The notes: generated from the sequence alone by a model not told the origin. A stretch of DNA of 64,000 nt from Streptomyces spectabilis (GCF_008704795.1 NZ_CP023690.1:3854501-3918500); one strand, 5' to 3'; positions 25,663-35,398 are shown, counted from the stretch's first letter. Program-made: numbers and translations.

Positions 25663-26928
25663 ATGCAGCGAACGTCCGTGCCGAGACCTGGGCCGGTGCG
25701 CCGCCGTCACCACCCGTTCCACCTGTTCCACCCGTACCTCCAGGACGGGGCGCTCGCCGCGCTCGTCCTGTTCGCCACGTCCCTGCAGTTCGTCTTCCCC
25801 CACGAGGGCGACGACCGGCTCTCCCTGGTCGGCTTCCTGCTCGGCGCGGGCACCGCGGTGCCCCTGGTGTGGCGGCGGCGCGCGCCGATGCTCAGCGTCT
25901 ATCTGGTGACCCTGTTCACGCCCGCGATGGCGGTCTACCGAACGCCGCCGCCGGACGTCGCGTACGGCGGCCTCGTCGCGCTCTACACCCTCGCCGTCGT
26001 CGGCAGACCCGTGCAGCGGCGCGTGGTGCTCGCCACCTGGTTGATCGGCGCGACCGCCACGATGACGTTCCGGGAGCGGGCCGAGCCCTTCGAGTACGCC
26101 TTCCACCTGCTGAGCTTCGTCAGCGCGTACGGCTTCGGCGTCCTCGCCCGGCTCAAGGGCGCCTACACCGCGGCCCTGGAGGACCGGGCGCTGCGCCTGG
26201 AGCGGGAGCGGGCCGGGGAGACCGCGCGGGCCGTCGCCCGGGAACGGGCCCGGATCGCCCGGGACATGCACGACGTACTGGCGCACGCCGTGAGCGTCAT
26301 GGTGGTGCAGGCGGAGGCGGGCCCCGTCGTGGTGCGGGCCGATCCGGCGCGCGCGGAGCGGGCGTTCGAGGCGATCGGCGCGGCCGGGCGGGACGCGATG
26401 GAGCAGTTGCGGCGGATCCTCGGGGTACTGCGGGAGGCGGACGGCGACGGCTCGGCGGGCGGCGACCGGGGGCCGCAGCCCGCTCTCGCGGCGCTGCCCG
26501 CCCTGCTCGCGCGCGTCGAACAGGCGGGCGTCACCGTGCGGTTGAAGGAGTCGGGCGAGGCGCGCCCGCTGGCCGCCGACGTCGACGTGGCCGCGTACCG
26601 CCTGGCCCAGGAGGCGCTGACGAACGTACTGAAACACGCGGGGGCGAGCCTGGTGACCGTGGAAGTCGCCTGGTCACCGCGCGAATTGGCGCTCACGGTG
26701 ACGGACGACGGCACGGGCGCGGCGCGGGGGGACAGCGGGGGCTACGGCCTGGTCGGCATCCGGGAGCGCGCCGCCGCCTGTGGCGGCCGGGTGGACGTGG
26801 GACCCGCCGCGGGCGGCGGATTCCGTGTCGCGGCGCGGCTGCCCACGGCATCCTTGGCGCATGAGCATCCGCGTGGTGGTGGCCGACGACCAGGAGCTGG
26901 TGCGCAGCGGCTTCGCGATGATCCTTGA
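25663..26928 (+). CDS. NarL-type sensor histidine kinase
   Basis: A 421-aa membrane sensor kinase. The N-terminal half has four to six membrane spans with no extracellular domain. The HisKA_3 dimerisation motif ARDMHDVLAHAVSVMVVQAEAG holds the phospho-His, and a HATPase_c domain ends with DDGTGAARG and GYGLVGIRERAAACGG. The start is ATG 25663, seven bases after gggag. The coding region overlaps the response-regulator gene by 68 bases, an unusually long overlap that implies coupled translation. The partner regulator and the MMPL exporter follow, so the pair may sense envelope stress or a lipid-like substrate. Confidence 0.88.
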   Translation: MQRTSVPRPGPVRRRHHPFHLFHPYLQDGALAALVLFATSLQFVFPHEGDDRLSLVGFLLGAGTAVPLVWRRRAPMLSVYLVTLFTPAMAVYRTPPPDVAYGGLVALYTLAVVGRPVQRRVVLATWLIGATATMTFRERAEPFEYAFHLLSFVSAYGFGVLARLKGAYTAALEDRALRLERERAGETARAVARERARIARDMHDVLAHAVSVMVVQAEAGPVVVRADPARAERAFEAIGAAGRDAMEQLRRILGVLREADGDGSAGGDRGPQPALAALPALLARVEQAGVTVRLKESGEARPLAADVDVAAYRLAQEALTNVLKHAGASLVTVEVAWSPRELALTVTDDGTGAARGDSGGYGLVGIRERAAACGGRVDVGPAAGGGFRVAARLPTASLAHEHPRGGGRRPGAGAQRLRDDP

Positions 26929-27553
26929 CGCGCAGCCCGGCATCGAGGTGGTGGCGGAGGCGGGCGACGGCGCCGAGGCCGTCGACGCCGTGCGCCGCCT
27001 CGCGCCGGACGTGCTGCTCCTGGACGTCCGCATGCCCGGCGTCGACGGCATCGAGGCGGCCCGCGTGGTGTGCGCGGAATCCGGCTGCCGGGTGGTGATG
27101 CTGACGACGTTCGACGTCGACGAGTACGTGTACGACGCCCTGTACGCGGGCGCGAGCGGCTTTCTGCTCAAGGACGTGCGCAGGGACGACCTGGTGCACG
27201 CGGTCCGCGTCGTCGCGGCCGGGGACTCCCTGCTCGCCCCGTCCGTGACCCGCCGTCTGGTCGCGGACTTCGTGCGCAGGGGCCGCCCCGACCGGCCGGC
27301 GGAGTCCCCCTCGGCCCCGGCCGCCCCCTCCCGGCGCCTGGCGGTGCTCACCGCCCGCGAGGAGGAGACGCTGCGGCTGCTGGCCCGCGGCCTGTCGAAC
27401 GCGGAGATAGCGGCGGAGTTCGTGGTCAGCGAGCACACCGTGAAGACCCACGTCAGCAACGTCCTGTCGAAGCTGGCGCTGCGGGACCGCGTCCAGGCTG
27501 TGATCTGCGCGTACGAGCACGGGCTCGTGGTGCCCGGGGACCACGGCGGCTGA
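26861..27553 (+). CDS. NarL/FixJ-family response regulator
   Basis: A 230-aa regulator. The receiver domain has the acidic pair in VVADDQEL, the phospho-acceptor Asp in LLLDVRMPG (about residue 54) and Lys in FLLKDVR. A linker leads to a LuxR-type HTH: LTAREEETLRLLARGLSNAE followed by HTVKTHVSNVLSKL. The start is ATG 26861, inside the end of the kinase gene. It probably activates the MMPL exporter gene 170 bases downstream. Confidence 0.92.
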   Translation: MSIRVVVADDQELVRSGFAMILDAQPGIEVVAEAGDGAEAVDAVRRLAPDVLLLDVRMPGVDGIEAARVVCAESGCRVVMLTTFDVDEYVYDALYAGASGFLLKDVRRDDLVHAVRVVAAGDSLLAPSVTRRLVADFVRRGRPDRPAESPSAPAAPSRRLAVLTAREEETLRLLARGLSNAEIAAEFVVSEHTVKTHVSNVLSKLALRDRVQAVICAYEHGLVVPGDHGG

Positions 27554-27722
27554 GCGCCCCTCCCCCGCCGGAGGGAGGCGGACCGTCCCCCTCCCCCGCG
27601 CGACCCATGGACCGCCTCCTCGAAGACCGCTCCCCACGGCGATCCGGTACCCGCCCGCCACGGGCGAAGGTATGGCCGAGAACAGTCTTCGCCCCGGCCC
27701 CTGGGGCCAGTTAGGAGCGGTC

Positions 27723-29939
27723 ATGCTCGCCAAGCTCTCCCGGACGGCCACCCGGCGCCCGGTCTTGGTGCTGTTGGTCTGGTTACTGCTGCTCGTCGTC
27801 GGATTCGGTTTCGGTACGCGGGTGTTCGGCGACCTCAACTCGTCCGTGGAGGACGTGCCCGGCAGCGAGTCCGCGGTCACGAGCGAGGTGCTCGGGCCGC
27901 TCACCCCGGGCGGGGAGTCGTTCACGGCGTCCGTCACGGGCGGCGCGGACGGGTCGGTGCGCGCGCCGGAGGTGCGCGCGGCCGTGGCCGACGCGATCGC
28001 CGACGTGCGCGGTCTGAAGGGGGTCGACCGCGTCGGCGACCCGTACACCGGGAAGGGCCTCGCCGCCGAGGACGGCAAGGTGCTCCTGGTCCCCGTCACG
28101 CTGGCGGGCGACCTCTCCGACCGGGACGAGATCCGCGTGGTGAACGACGCCGCCGACCGGCTGCGGGAGATCGCCCCGGCGGCGGACGACCGCGTCGACG
28201 TGGCGGTCAGCGGCGACCCGCTGCTCGGCGACCAGACGGGCGGCCGCGCCCAGGAGGACGTGACGCGCGCCGAGTTGATCACCTTGCCCGCCGTTCTGCT
28301 CGCCCTGCTGCTGATCTTCGGCGGGCTGCGGGCGGCCGGTCTGCCGCTCCTGGTCGCGGTGAGCGGGGTGGCCGGGGCGTTCCTGACGCTGTTCGCGTTC
28401 AGCCAGGTCACGGACATCTCGGTGTACGCGGTGCAGGTGGTGTCGATGCTGGGCCTCGGCCTCGCGGTCGACTACGCGCTCCTGATGGTGGTGCGCTTCC
28501 GCGAGGAACGGGAGCGTGAGCCGGACGTCGTGCGCGCCGTGCACGCCACGGTCGCGCACGCCGGACGGACCGTGCTGTTCTCCGGTCTGACGGTGGCCGT
28601 GTGCCTGTCGGGCCTGGTGTGGTTCTCCAGCCCGTTCCTGCGGAGCATGGGGCTCGCGGCGGGCGCGGTCGTCGTGGTCGACATGCTGGCGGCCCTGACA
28701 CTGCTGCCCGCGCTGCTCACCCTGTTCGGCGGCAAGCTCACGCCGCGGCGCGCGAAGTCGCGCCTGCGGAAGCGGCCCGCGGAGCCCGGCGCGCTCTTCG
28801 CCCGGCTCGCCCGCTTCTCCGCCCGCCGCCCCTACGCCGTCCTGGTCACCGTCGTCGCCGGGCTCGCCGTCCTCGCGCTGCCCGTGTTCGGCATGCGCAT
28901 CGAGATCGGCGACGCCCGCCAGCTGCCGCACGACACCGAGGCCCGGCAGCTCTACGACGCCGTGCACGAGCACTTCCCGGCCGGCACCGACGTGAACACC
29001 GTCGACGTCATGATCGAGCCCGGTGCCGACCCCGCCTACGAGCGCGGGATCCGCGCCCTGTCCGGCGTCACCCGGTCCAGCAGCGAACGGCTGCCGAACG
29101 GCTCGACGCTGGTGCGGCTCACCCCGACCGGCTCGGCGGACGGACCGAAGGCGACCGGCCTCGTCGAGCGGGTGCGCGAGCTGCGCGGCGACGAACCGGC
29201 GCGGGTCACCGGCACCGCGGCCCGGCTCGTGGACTTCCGGGAGATGCTCGCCGAGCGTGCCCCCTGGGCCGTACTCACCGTGCTCGTGGGCCTGTTCGCG
29301 CTGCTCTTCGCCTTCACCGGCTCACTCCTCAGCCCGCTGCGGACGCTGTTCACCACGCTGCTGAGCCTGGGCGCCGCGCTCGGCGTGGTGACCTGGGTGT
29401 TCCAGGACGGGCACGGGGCGAGCCTGCTCGGCGGCGAGGGCCTCGGCGCGCTCAGCCTGACCGCGCCACCGCTGATCATCGCGATCGCGTTCGGGCTCGC
29501 CATGGACTACGAGCTGTTCATCCTGTCGCGGATGCGGGAGTCCTGGGAGGCGACCGGGGACGCGCACGAGGCGGTCGTCGAGGGCCTGCGCCGCTCGGGC
29601 CGCGTGGTGACCTGTGCCGCGCTGCTGCTCGCCATCGTCTTCGGCGGCTTCATGACGGGCGGCTTCTCACCGATCCTGCAGATCGGCCTGGGTCTGACGC
29701 TCGCGGTCCTGATCGACGCCACGATCGTGCGGATGCTGCTCGTGCCCGCCGCGATGACCCTGCTCGGCGACCGGGCGTGGTGGGCGCCGCCGTTCCTGCG
29801 GCGCCTGCACGAGCGGTACGGGCTCTCGGAGGCGCCGACGACGGCCGCGGCGCAGCGCCCGGACGGCGGGCCGGAGCCTCAGGAGAGCACGACGATGTCC
29901 ATGACGAGCGCCGCGGCGAGCCCGCAGCCGAGGAGGTAG
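27723..29939 (+). CDS. MMPL/RND-family membrane transporter
   Basis: A 738-aa transporter with the two-fold MMPL layout: one N-terminal membrane helix, an extracytoplasmic domain, a bundle of helices, then the same again. The key Asp-Tyr pairs in the two central helices are seen as GLAVDYALL and GLAMDYELF. MMPL proteins export lipids, siderophores or hydrophobic metabolites using the proton gradient. The start is ATG 27723, five bases after AGGAG; an ATG at 27672 is in frame but without a site. The last 60 bases overlap convergently with a small membrane-protein gene. Confidence 0.92.
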   Translation: MLAKLSRTATRRPVLVLLVWLLLLVVGFGFGTRVFGDLNSSVEDVPGSESAVTSEVLGPLTPGGESFTASVTGGADGSVRAPEVRAAVADAIADVRGLKGVDRVGDPYTGKGLAAEDGKVLLVPVTLAGDLSDRDEIRVVNDAADRLREIAPAADDRVDVAVSGDPLLGDQTGGRAQEDVTRAELITLPAVLLALLLIFGGLRAAGLPLLVAVSGVAGAFLTLFAFSQVTDISVYAVQVVSMLGLGLAVDYALLMVVRFREEREREPDVVRAVHATVAHAGRTVLFSGLTVAVCLSGLVWFSSPFLRSMGLAAGAVVVVDMLAALTLLPALLTLFGGKLTPRRAKSRLRKRPAEPGALFARLARFSARRPYAVLVTVVAGLAVLALPVFGMRIEIGDARQLPHDTEARQLYDAVHEHFPAGTDVNTVDVMIEPGADPAYERGIRALSGVTRSSSERLPNGSTLVRLTPTGSADGPKATGLVERVRELRGDEPARVTGTAARLVDFREMLAERAPWAVLTVLVGLFALLFAFTGSLLSPLRTLFTTLLSLGAALGVVTWVFQDGHGASLLGGEGLGALSLTAPPLIIAIAFGLAMDYELFILSRMRESWEATGDAHEAVVEGLRRSGRVVTCAALLLAIVFGGFMTGGFSPILQIGLGLTLAVLIDATIVRMLLVPAAMTLLGDRAWWAPPFLRRLHERYGLSEAPTTAAAQRPDGGPEPQESTTMSMTSAAASPQPRR

Positions 29940-30169
29940 CTGCCGAGTCTGGTCCGGCCGCGGCGGCTCAGCTCGACCACGAGTCCGCAGAGGATCAGCA
30001 GCAGCCCGTACACACCCACGACTAGAACGGACGCTCTATCTACTAGATGGATTCCGAGTAGCGCCGCCGCCACCGCCATCCCCGCGGTGGCGGCGGCGAC
30101 GCGCAGCCGCCGTGCCTGGCGCGGGGTGCGGGCCCCGCGCTCCGCCGGCCCTTGTTCCGACATGCTCAT
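29879..30169 (-). CDS. small membrane protein of unknown function
   Basis: A 96-aa protein with three hydrophobic spans (about residues 26-42, 47-65 and 76-95) and a positively charged N-terminus, so an integral membrane protein. It follows the response-regulator gene on the same strand after 14 bases, and its 3' end overlaps the end of the MMPL gene by 61 bases in the opposite direction. No family is recognised. No strong ribosome-binding site precedes the ATG at 30169; ATG 30163 is an alternative. Confidence 0.6.
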   Translation of the reverse strand: MSMSEQGPAERGARTPRQARRLRVAAATAGMAVAAALLGIHLVDRASVLVVGVYGLLLILCGLVVELSRRGRTRLGSYLLGCGLAAALVMDIVVLS

Positions 30170-30183
30170 GCCCGGGATCGTAG

Positions 30184-30849
30184 TCAGGCCCGCAGATACG
30201 CGAGCACGGCGAGCACGCGCCGGTGCGTGCCGTCGGTGACGGGCAGGTCGAGCTTGCCGAGGATGTTGCCGATGTGCTTGCCCACGGCGGCCTCGGTGAC
30301 GACGAGTTCGGCGGCGATCGCGGCGTTGGACCGGCCCTCAGCGACCAGCGCGAGCACCTCGCGCTCGCGCGGCGTGAGCCGCTCCAGGGGATCACGTCTG
30401 CGCCGCAGCAGCTGCCGTACGACTTCCGGGTCCACGACCGTGCCGCCGTCGGCGACCCGGGTGAAGGCGTCCACGAACTGCTCGACCTGCCCGACCCGGT
30501 CCTTGAGCAGATAGCCGACCCCGCCGCCGTCGCCGGTGTCCAGCAACTCGGCGGCGTACGACCGCTGTACGTACTGGCTGAGCACGAGGACCGGCAGGTC
30601 GGGGCGCTCGGCGCGCAGGGCGAGCGCGGCGCGCAGGCCCTCGTCCTCAAAGCCCGGCGGCATCCGCACATCGGTGACGACGACGTCCGGCGCGTGCTCG
30701 GCCACGGCCCGGCGCAGCGCGTCCGCGTCGCCGACCGCCGCGGCCACCTCGTGCCCGAAGCGGGTGAGCACCCCGACGAGGCCCTCGCGCAGCAGCACGC
30801 TGTCCTCGGCGAGGACTACGCGGCGGGCGGGGGCGGCATCGGGTCGCAC
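30184..30849 (-). CDS. NarL/LuxR-family response regulator
   Basis: A 221-aa regulator. The receiver begins [16 protein letters not shown], with phospho-acceptor Asp in [10 protein letters not shown] and Lys in YLLKDR. A LuxR-type HTH follows ([18 protein letters not shown] with [16 protein letters not shown]). The start is GTG 30849, inside the last codons of the kinase gene (34-base overlap), seven bases after ggag. It partners the kinase at 30816-32066. Confidence 0.9.
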   Translation of the reverse strand: MRPDAAPARRVVLAEDSVLLREGLVGVLTRFGHEVAAAVGDADALRRAVAEHAPDVVVTDVRMPPGFEDEGLRAALALRAERPDLPVLVLSQYVQRSYAAELLDTGDGGGVGYLLKDRVGQVEQFVDAFTRVADGGTVVDPEVVRQLLRRRRDPLERLTPREREVLALVAEGRSNAAIAAELVVTEAAVGKHIGNILGKLDLPVTDGTHRRVLAVLAYLRA

Positions 30850-32066
30850 GGGATCTCCAGGGACAGGACGGTCGGCCCGCCGGGCGGACTGGTGACGGTC
30901 AGTGTGCCATCGAGGACGGCGAGGCGGTCGGCGAGCCCGGTCAGGCCGGAGCCGCGCGCGGGCTCCGCGCCGCCGCGCCCGTCGTCGCGCACCCGTACGC
31001 GCAGGGCGCCGTCGGCGTACCGGGCGTGGACCGCGGCGCGTGCGGCACCGCTGTGCCGGGCGACGTTGGCGAGGGCCTCGCGCACGGCGAAGTACGCGCC
31101 GGACTCCACGGGTTCGGGAAGGCGGGGCAGGTCCGCGTCGGTGTCCACGGGCACCGGCGAGCGGTCGGCGGCGTCCTCGATGGCGGCCGCGAGGCCGTAG
31201 TCGGCGAGGACGCGCGGGTGGATGCCCCGGATCAGCTCGCGCAGTTCGGCGAGGGCCCGGTCGGCCTCCTGGTGGGCCGCGGCGAGCCGGTCGGCGAGCG
31301 GGCTGCCAGGGCCTGCGTCGAGGCGGGCGAGGCCGAGGCCCATGCTCAGGGCGACGAGCCGCTGCTGCGCCCCGTCGTGCAGATCCCGCTCCACGCGGCG
31401 GCGTTCGGCCTCGAAGGCGGCGACGAGCCGGGCCCTTGACCGGGTCACCTCGGCGAGCCGCGCCTCCGTCTCGGCCTCGCGCGGGGCGAGCAGCAGCTGG
31501 GCGACGGCGGCGCGGGCGGTGGCGTACGCGCCGAGCGGGTACAGCAGGGCGGCGAGCAGGGCCAGGCCGATCAGGGCGGTGCCGCAGGCCGCCGGGTAGG
31601 ACGCGACGAACCACAGCTTCGCGGGCCGTACGCCACCGCCGTCGGGGCCGCCGGTGAGCGCGAGTTGGGCGGGCGCGGCGGCCAGGGCGAGGGGCAGCAC
31701 CAGGGTGCAGGCGGCGACCGCCAGGTCGAGGAGCCACAGCACGCACGCCATCAGGACGGCGTACGCCAGCTCCCGCCAGGTCGCCTGCTCCCGCACCCGG
31801 AGGCGCAGCCAGGCAGCGAGGCCCGGGGCGTCGGGGGTGCGGTGCGGGCTGGTGGCGGGGCCCTGCCGCACGAGCCGGGCCCGGCGGCGCTCCAGGGCCC
31901 CGACGGGCACGCCCGCGAGCGCGAGCAGACCGAGCAGCGGGATCCCCACGACGACGAGGCTCGCCACGAGGCCAAGGACGAGGCCCGCGGCCAGGACCAC
32001 GAGGAGGGGCGCCCCCACCGCGACCCCCGACACGACGTAGGCCGCGCTCCGCAACTTCCGCTTCAT
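30816..32066 (-). CDS. sensor histidine kinase with N-terminal membrane sensor domain
   Basis: A 416-aa kinase. Residues 1-60 form two membrane helices, a second hydrophobic cluster follows at about 100-180, and the catalytic part has the HisKA_3 motif [20 protein letters not shown] and a HATPase_c domain ([34 protein letters not shown]). The layout matches Streptomyces NarL-type kinases with a membrane sensor domain of the LiaS/DesK kind. The start is ATG 32066, three bases after the stop of the DUF3592 gene. The two genes and the response regulator form one operon. Confidence 0.9.
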   Translation of the reverse strand: MKRKLRSAAYVVSGVAVGAPLLVVLAAGLVLGLVASLVVVGIPLLGLLALAGVPVGALERRRARLVRQGPATSPHRTPDAPGLAAWLRLRVREQATWRELAYAVLMACVLWLLDLAVAACTLVLPLALAAAPAQLALTGGPDGGGVRPAKLWFVASYPAACGTALIGLALLAALLYPLGAYATARAAVAQLLLAPREAETEARLAEVTRSRARLVAAFEAERRRVERDLHDGAQQRLVALSMGLGLARLDAGPGSPLADRLAAAHQEADRALAELRELIRGIHPRVLADYGLAAAIEDAADRSPVPVDTDADLPRLPEPVESGAYFAVREALANVARHSGAARAAVHARYADGALRVRVRDDGRGGAEPARGSGLTGLADRLAVLDGTLTVTSPPGGPTVLSLEIPCDPMPPPPAA

Positions 32067-32069
32067 GGC

Positions 32070-32609
32070 TCAGGGCACGACAATCTCCGGGTCGGACTCG
32101 TCCCAGGGCACGTCGGGGGCCGGGTCGTCCTCGACGCTCACGCCGTCGCCCCAGCCGAAGTCGTCGGAGAAGGCGCGCGCCTCGGAGACGAAGAAGAGGC
32201 AGAAGGCGACGATCAGGCCGAGGAAGCCGAGCACGGCGACCGTGACCAGGGTGTTCGCGACCGGGCGCGGCGCGTGCGCGGTCGCCCGCTCGGGCCGCTC
32301 GGGGGCGTAGTACACGGTCACGACGTCGCCCTCGATGATCGTGCCCGGGCCGTTCTCCTCCTCGAAGCGGACCGTGCGGCCCTCGCGGGTGACGAACTCG
32401 TAGACGTGGTGCAGGGTCGTGGACACGTGGTGGTGGCGGTCGCCGCCGCGCCCGGAGGTCGTCGTGTAGGTGCGCAGACAGCGCGCCCGGGCGGTCAGGC
32501 CGCTGCGCCAGGCGCGCCGCATCTGGGCCGAGCGCCTGACGATCGCGGCCGCCATGACGATGGCTATGCCCGCCATGATCAGCGGTACGAGATAGAGCAA
32601 CGCGTCCAT
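32070..32609 (-). CDS. DUF3592-type membrane protein
   Basis: A 179-aa protein with one N-terminal membrane helix (residues about 4-24), a soluble domain with [20 protein letters not shown] and [16 protein letters not shown], which is the DUF3592 pattern, and a second helix (about 126-148) followed by an acidic tail. The start is ATG 32609, six bases after ggggga. It is first in the operon with the kinase and regulator and may be an accessory sensor. Confidence 0.8.
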   Translation of the reverse strand: MDALLYLVPLIMAGIAIVMAAAIVRRSAQMRRAWRSGLTARARCLRTYTTTSGRGGDRHHHVSTTLHHVYEFVTREGRTVRFEEENGPGTIIEGDVVTVYYAPERPERATAHAPRPVANTLVTVAVLGFLGLIVAFCLFFVSEARAFSDDFGWGDGVSVEDDPAPDVPWDESDPEIVVP

Positions 32610-32727
32610 GAGGGTCCCCCGGTAAATCCCGCGCACGCCGTAGTGGTCACGTACGGCGTGCGCAGAACCTACCCGTGGGGGGTGGCGGAGATCCTCAGGG
32701 GAACCTCTGAACCAGCGGCGGCAGGTG

Positions 32728-33327
32728 TCAGAAGGTGACGTCCGAGCAGGCGTAGAACGCGTTGCCCGTGTCCGCGATCGTCCAGACGGCGAGGATCACG
32801 TGGTGGCCGCTGCGGCCGCTCGGGATCGTGCCGCTGTGCGACAGGGTCGCGGGCGGCTGCTGGGCGTTGTACGGCACGGTGAGGAACGGCTGGGTGTCGA
32901 GCGCCGCCCTCGTCAGGGGCTGGCTCTCGTTCCAGCCCTGCTTGGTGATGTAGTACCGGAAGTCCGTGGTGCGGTGCCGCGCGGTGAACTGCCAGCGGAA
33001 GGAGTAGCTCTGGCCGCCCGACACCTTCGTCGTGGGCCATGCGTTGCCGTTCGGCTGCGTCGCCTTGTTGAGCGAGCTGAAGCCGGCGAGCCCGGCGGAA
33101 CAGAGCTTTCCGTCGGCAGGGCCGCCCGCCGGGAAGCCCTTGGGGCCCTCGACGCTCTGCGGTTCGTACTGTATGGCGCCGCAGCCGGTCACCACGCCCT
33201 TGGCGCAGTTGATCTGACGGCTCGCGGGCAGGTCGGTGTAGCCATGGCTGCTGGCGCCGCCGGTCGAGAGCACGAACGCTCCGACCGTCGCCATCCCGAG
33301 CATGGCGGCGGACAATTTCTTTCGCAT
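32728..33327 (-). CDS. lpmP: AA10 lytic polysaccharide monooxygenase
   Basis: A 199-aa secreted copper enzyme. The signal peptide (MRKKLSAAMLGMATVGAFVL) is followed by ASS, and His28 would be the N-terminal residue of the mature protein, one arm of the copper His brace. The second His is in FTARHRTTDF, and a C-terminal YACSDVTF carries the axial Phe. There is no carbohydrate-binding module. AA10 enzymes oxidatively cleave chitin or cellulose. A small AA10 protein near cslA-glxA is known in S. coelicolor/lividans (LpmP), where it supports CslA/GlxA glycan deposition. The start is ATG 33327, six bases after aggag. Two DasR-type sites lie upstream. Confidence 0.93.
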   Translation of the reverse strand: MRKKLSAAMLGMATVGAFVLSTGGASSHGYTDLPASRQINCAKGVVTGCGAIQYEPQSVEGPKGFPAGGPADGKLCSAGLAGFSSLNKATQPNGNAWPTTKVSGGQSYSFRWQFTARHRTTDFRYYITKQGWNESQPLTRAALDTQPFLTVPYNAQQPPATLSHSGTIPSGRSGHHVILAVWTIADTGNAFYACSDVTF

Positions 33328-33437
33328 GCTGCGCTCCTGAACAACGTGGGGGTAGTTCTGTGAGCCGTGCGCGCGCTGACGGTCGTGCTGAGCTGCCGTG
33401 TGACGGATGGTGCGGCCGCCACGCGGGATGCGATTCG

Positions 33438-33476
33438 CATGGTCTGGACCTATGGGGATGTGCGGTCTAGACCAAG
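33438..33476 (-). promoter_or_regulatory. pair of DasR (dre)-type sites upstream of the AA10 gene
   Basis: Two copies of a TGGTCTAGACCA-type palindrome, 23 bases apart: tggtctggacct at 33440-33451 and cggtctagacca at 33463-33474 (inner perfect palindrome ggtctagacc). These match the dre consensus of the GlcNAc-responsive repressor DasR and the direct repeats found before Streptomyces chitinase genes. They lie 110-150 bases upstream of the start. Confidence 0.75.
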
Positions 33477-33483
33477 TCCCAGA

Positions 33484-34182
33484 TTATTGCGGGTAGTTGA
33501 ACATGTCCATACCAATCGTGGAGACGATCCGATCGCAGCGAGTCCGCGAGGTCTCCACCAGTTCACCGTTGGGGGTGTCGTTTCCGGCCACCCACGCCCG
33601 CGCCTCCAGCGGGCTCCTGCCGCCCGTCAACTGCCGCTCCACCAGCCGGTTCCGGCGCTCCTCCGCGGGCGCTTCGACGTACCAGCACTCCGCCGTGAGG
33701 GCCCGTGCCTCCCGCCATCCGGGCAGGTCGCAGGCCAGGTAGTTGCCCTCCGTCACGACGAGCCGCGCGGTGGGCGCGACCAGGTGCCGGGCGGCGACCG
33801 GCTCGTGCAGCGTCCGGTCGTAGTCGGGCGCGTAGACGTCGTTCGCCGTCTCTTCGAGGACCCGGCGCAGGAGCGCGACGTAGCCCAGGACGTCGAAGCT
33901 CGGCTCGGAACCCTTACGGGACGTCAGGCCGAGCCGCTCCAGCTGGACGTTGGAGAGGTGGAAGCCGTCCAGGGGCAGATACGCGGCGCCCGCCCCGACC
34001 TCGGCGACCAGCGCCTTCGCCAGCGTGGACTTCCCGGCGCCGGGCGGGCCCGCGATGCCGAGCAGGACGCGGGGGCCCGCGCCCGTCAGCTTCCAGGCGT
34101 CCTCGGCGAGCGCCTTGAGACCCGGCCGGTCGGGTCGGTCCCGTCGGTCCGGTCGGTCCCGTCGGTGATCAGCGTTCTCCAT
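33484..34182 (-). CDS. nucleoside/nucleotide kinase family protein (PRK/PanK-like P-loop)
   Basis: A 232-aa P-loop kinase with Walker A GPPGAGKST (about residues 44-52) and the PLDGFHLSN motif that in this family holds the substrate-binding Asp and His. VVTEGNYLACDLPGW supplies the Walker B-like strand. It resembles the FrcK/YggC-type kinases related to uridine kinase and pantothenate kinase; the substrate is unknown but a sugar or nucleoside is likely. The N-terminus is a short Asp-Arg-Pro repeat. Its first 14 bases overlap the end of the SPFH gene. Confidence 0.82.
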   Translation of the reverse strand: MENADHRRDRPDRRDRPDRPGLKALAEDAWKLTGAGPRVLLGIAGPPGAGKSTLAKALVAEVGAGAAYLPLDGFHLSNVQLERLGLTSRKGSEPSFDVLGYVALLRRVLEETANDVYAPDYDRTLHEPVAARHLVAPTARLVVTEGNYLACDLPGWREARALTAECWYVEAPAEERRNRLVERQLTGGRSPLEARAWVAGNDTPNGELVETSRTRCDRIVSTIGMDMFNYPQ

Positions 34183-35398
34183 GCCCCGTATAGAACGCCA
34201 CCGTCAGATCCTTGACCAGCGCCTTGCGCTCGTAGTCGTCAAGCTCCACCAGGCCGCGCGTGGTCAGGCGCGCCACCGTGTCCTCGACGGAGTCCACCAC
34301 CGACGTGAGCACGCTGTCACGGTGCCGCGCGTCGAGCGCGGCGACCCTGCGCCGGTGCATGGCGTCCGCCACCTCCGGCGCGTACTCGATCCGCGTCGGC
34401 TGTACGGAGAAGACCTCGATCCCCACCGGCTCCGCCTGCGCGGCGAGGGCCCGCGTCAGGGCCTCGCCGACGGCCTCCGCGTCGCGCAGCGTCGGGCCGC
34501 CCTCGGCCGCGCCCCGGGCCCCGTCGTGGAAGGCGTCGGCGGGAAGCCGCGACAGGACGCGGGCGGCGGTCGCCTCGACGCACTCGCGCAGATACTCCTG
34601 GTGGTCGGCGACGGCGAGCGCGGCCCGCGCGGTGTCCTTGACCCGCCACACCACGAGCACCACCACCCGCAGCGCCACACCGGAGCGGTCCACGGCGGCC
34701 ATCGGCTCGCTGCGCCAGTGCCGGAGCCGCACGTCGACGCGGCGCCGCAGCAGCAGCGGGTTCACCCACAGCAGGCCCGTCCGCCGCACGCTCCCCCGGT
34801 ACCGGCCGAACAGGGTCAGGACCCACGCCCCGCCGACCCGGCCGCGCGCGAGCCCGCCGAAGCCGAAGAGGGCGAGCGCCCCGGCCCCGGCGAGCACCGC
34901 CCACTGCGCGGGCCCGATCCCCGACGCCCCCGGCCGGGCCGCTGCCCCGGGCAGGGACCGGGGCAGCGCCCCGGCCCACCACAACGCGAGCACGCACCCG
35001 GCCGCGCCCACGCCGCCCGCGAGCACCCCGACCGCGCCGGGCAGCACCCGGGCACGCCGCTCGACGAGGTCGAGGCCGGAGCCGGAGTCGGCATCGGCTC
35101 CGAGTACGGGCACGGGCACGGGCGACGGCGGGGCCATGCCCGGCCGCCCCGCATCGCCTCGGGTCCCTTGCTCCACACGGGGGCGCGCCGCAGGGCCCCG
35201 CACCACCGCGGAGGGCAGCGCGGAGGGCAGCGCCATCCCCACCGGGTCCCGCGGATCGTCGCGGAACAGCAGGTGGACGGGGATCTCCGTGGTGGCCTCG
35301 CTGTGGATGAGGCGGGGCGGACGGCCCGCTCCACCCGCCGCGCCACCGCGCCCCCGGCCTTCGTCCGACTCCGGGGACCGCTCTGTCGTCGTGCTCAT
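34169..35398 (-). CDS. SPFH/Band 7 domain membrane protein
   Basis: A 409-aa protein. A Pro/Gly-rich N-terminal 110 residues lead to two membrane helices (about 120-140 and 165-185). An SPFH domain follows (YRGSVRRTGLLWVNPLLLRRRVDVR, DRSGVALRVVVLVVWRVKD, AVGEALTRALAAQAEPVGIEVFSVQ, EVADAMHRRRVAALDARHRD). SPFH proteins form membrane microdomain scaffolds. The start is ATG 35398 behind a GGAGG site. It overlaps the kinase gene, so the two are probably co-expressed. Confidence 0.85.
   Translation of the reverse strand: MSTTTERSPESDEGRGRGGAAGGAGRPPRLIHSEATTEIPVHLLFRDDPRDPVGMALPSALPSAVVRGPAARPRVEQGTRGDAGRPGMAPPSPVPVPVLGADADSGSGLDLVERRARVLPGAVGVLAGGVGAAGCVLALWWAGALPRSLPGAAARPGASGIGPAQWAVLAGAGALALFGFGGLARGRVGGAWVLTLFGRYRGSVRRTGLLWVNPLLLRRRVDVRLRHWRSEPMAAVDRSGVALRVVVLVVWRVKDTARAALAVADHQEYLRECVEATAARVLSRLPADAFHDGARGAAEGGPTLRDAEAVGEALTRALAAQAEPVGIEVFSVQPTRIEYAPEVADAMHRRRVAALDARHRDSVLTSVVDSVEDTVARLTTRGLVELDDYERKALVKDLTVAFYTGHGER

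Noticed and set aside
33484..34182. Calling the kinase pantothenate kinase CoaA
   Set aside because: P-loop and PLDGFH motifs are shared, but the length and the rest of the sequence fit the smaller nucleoside/sugar kinase group better.
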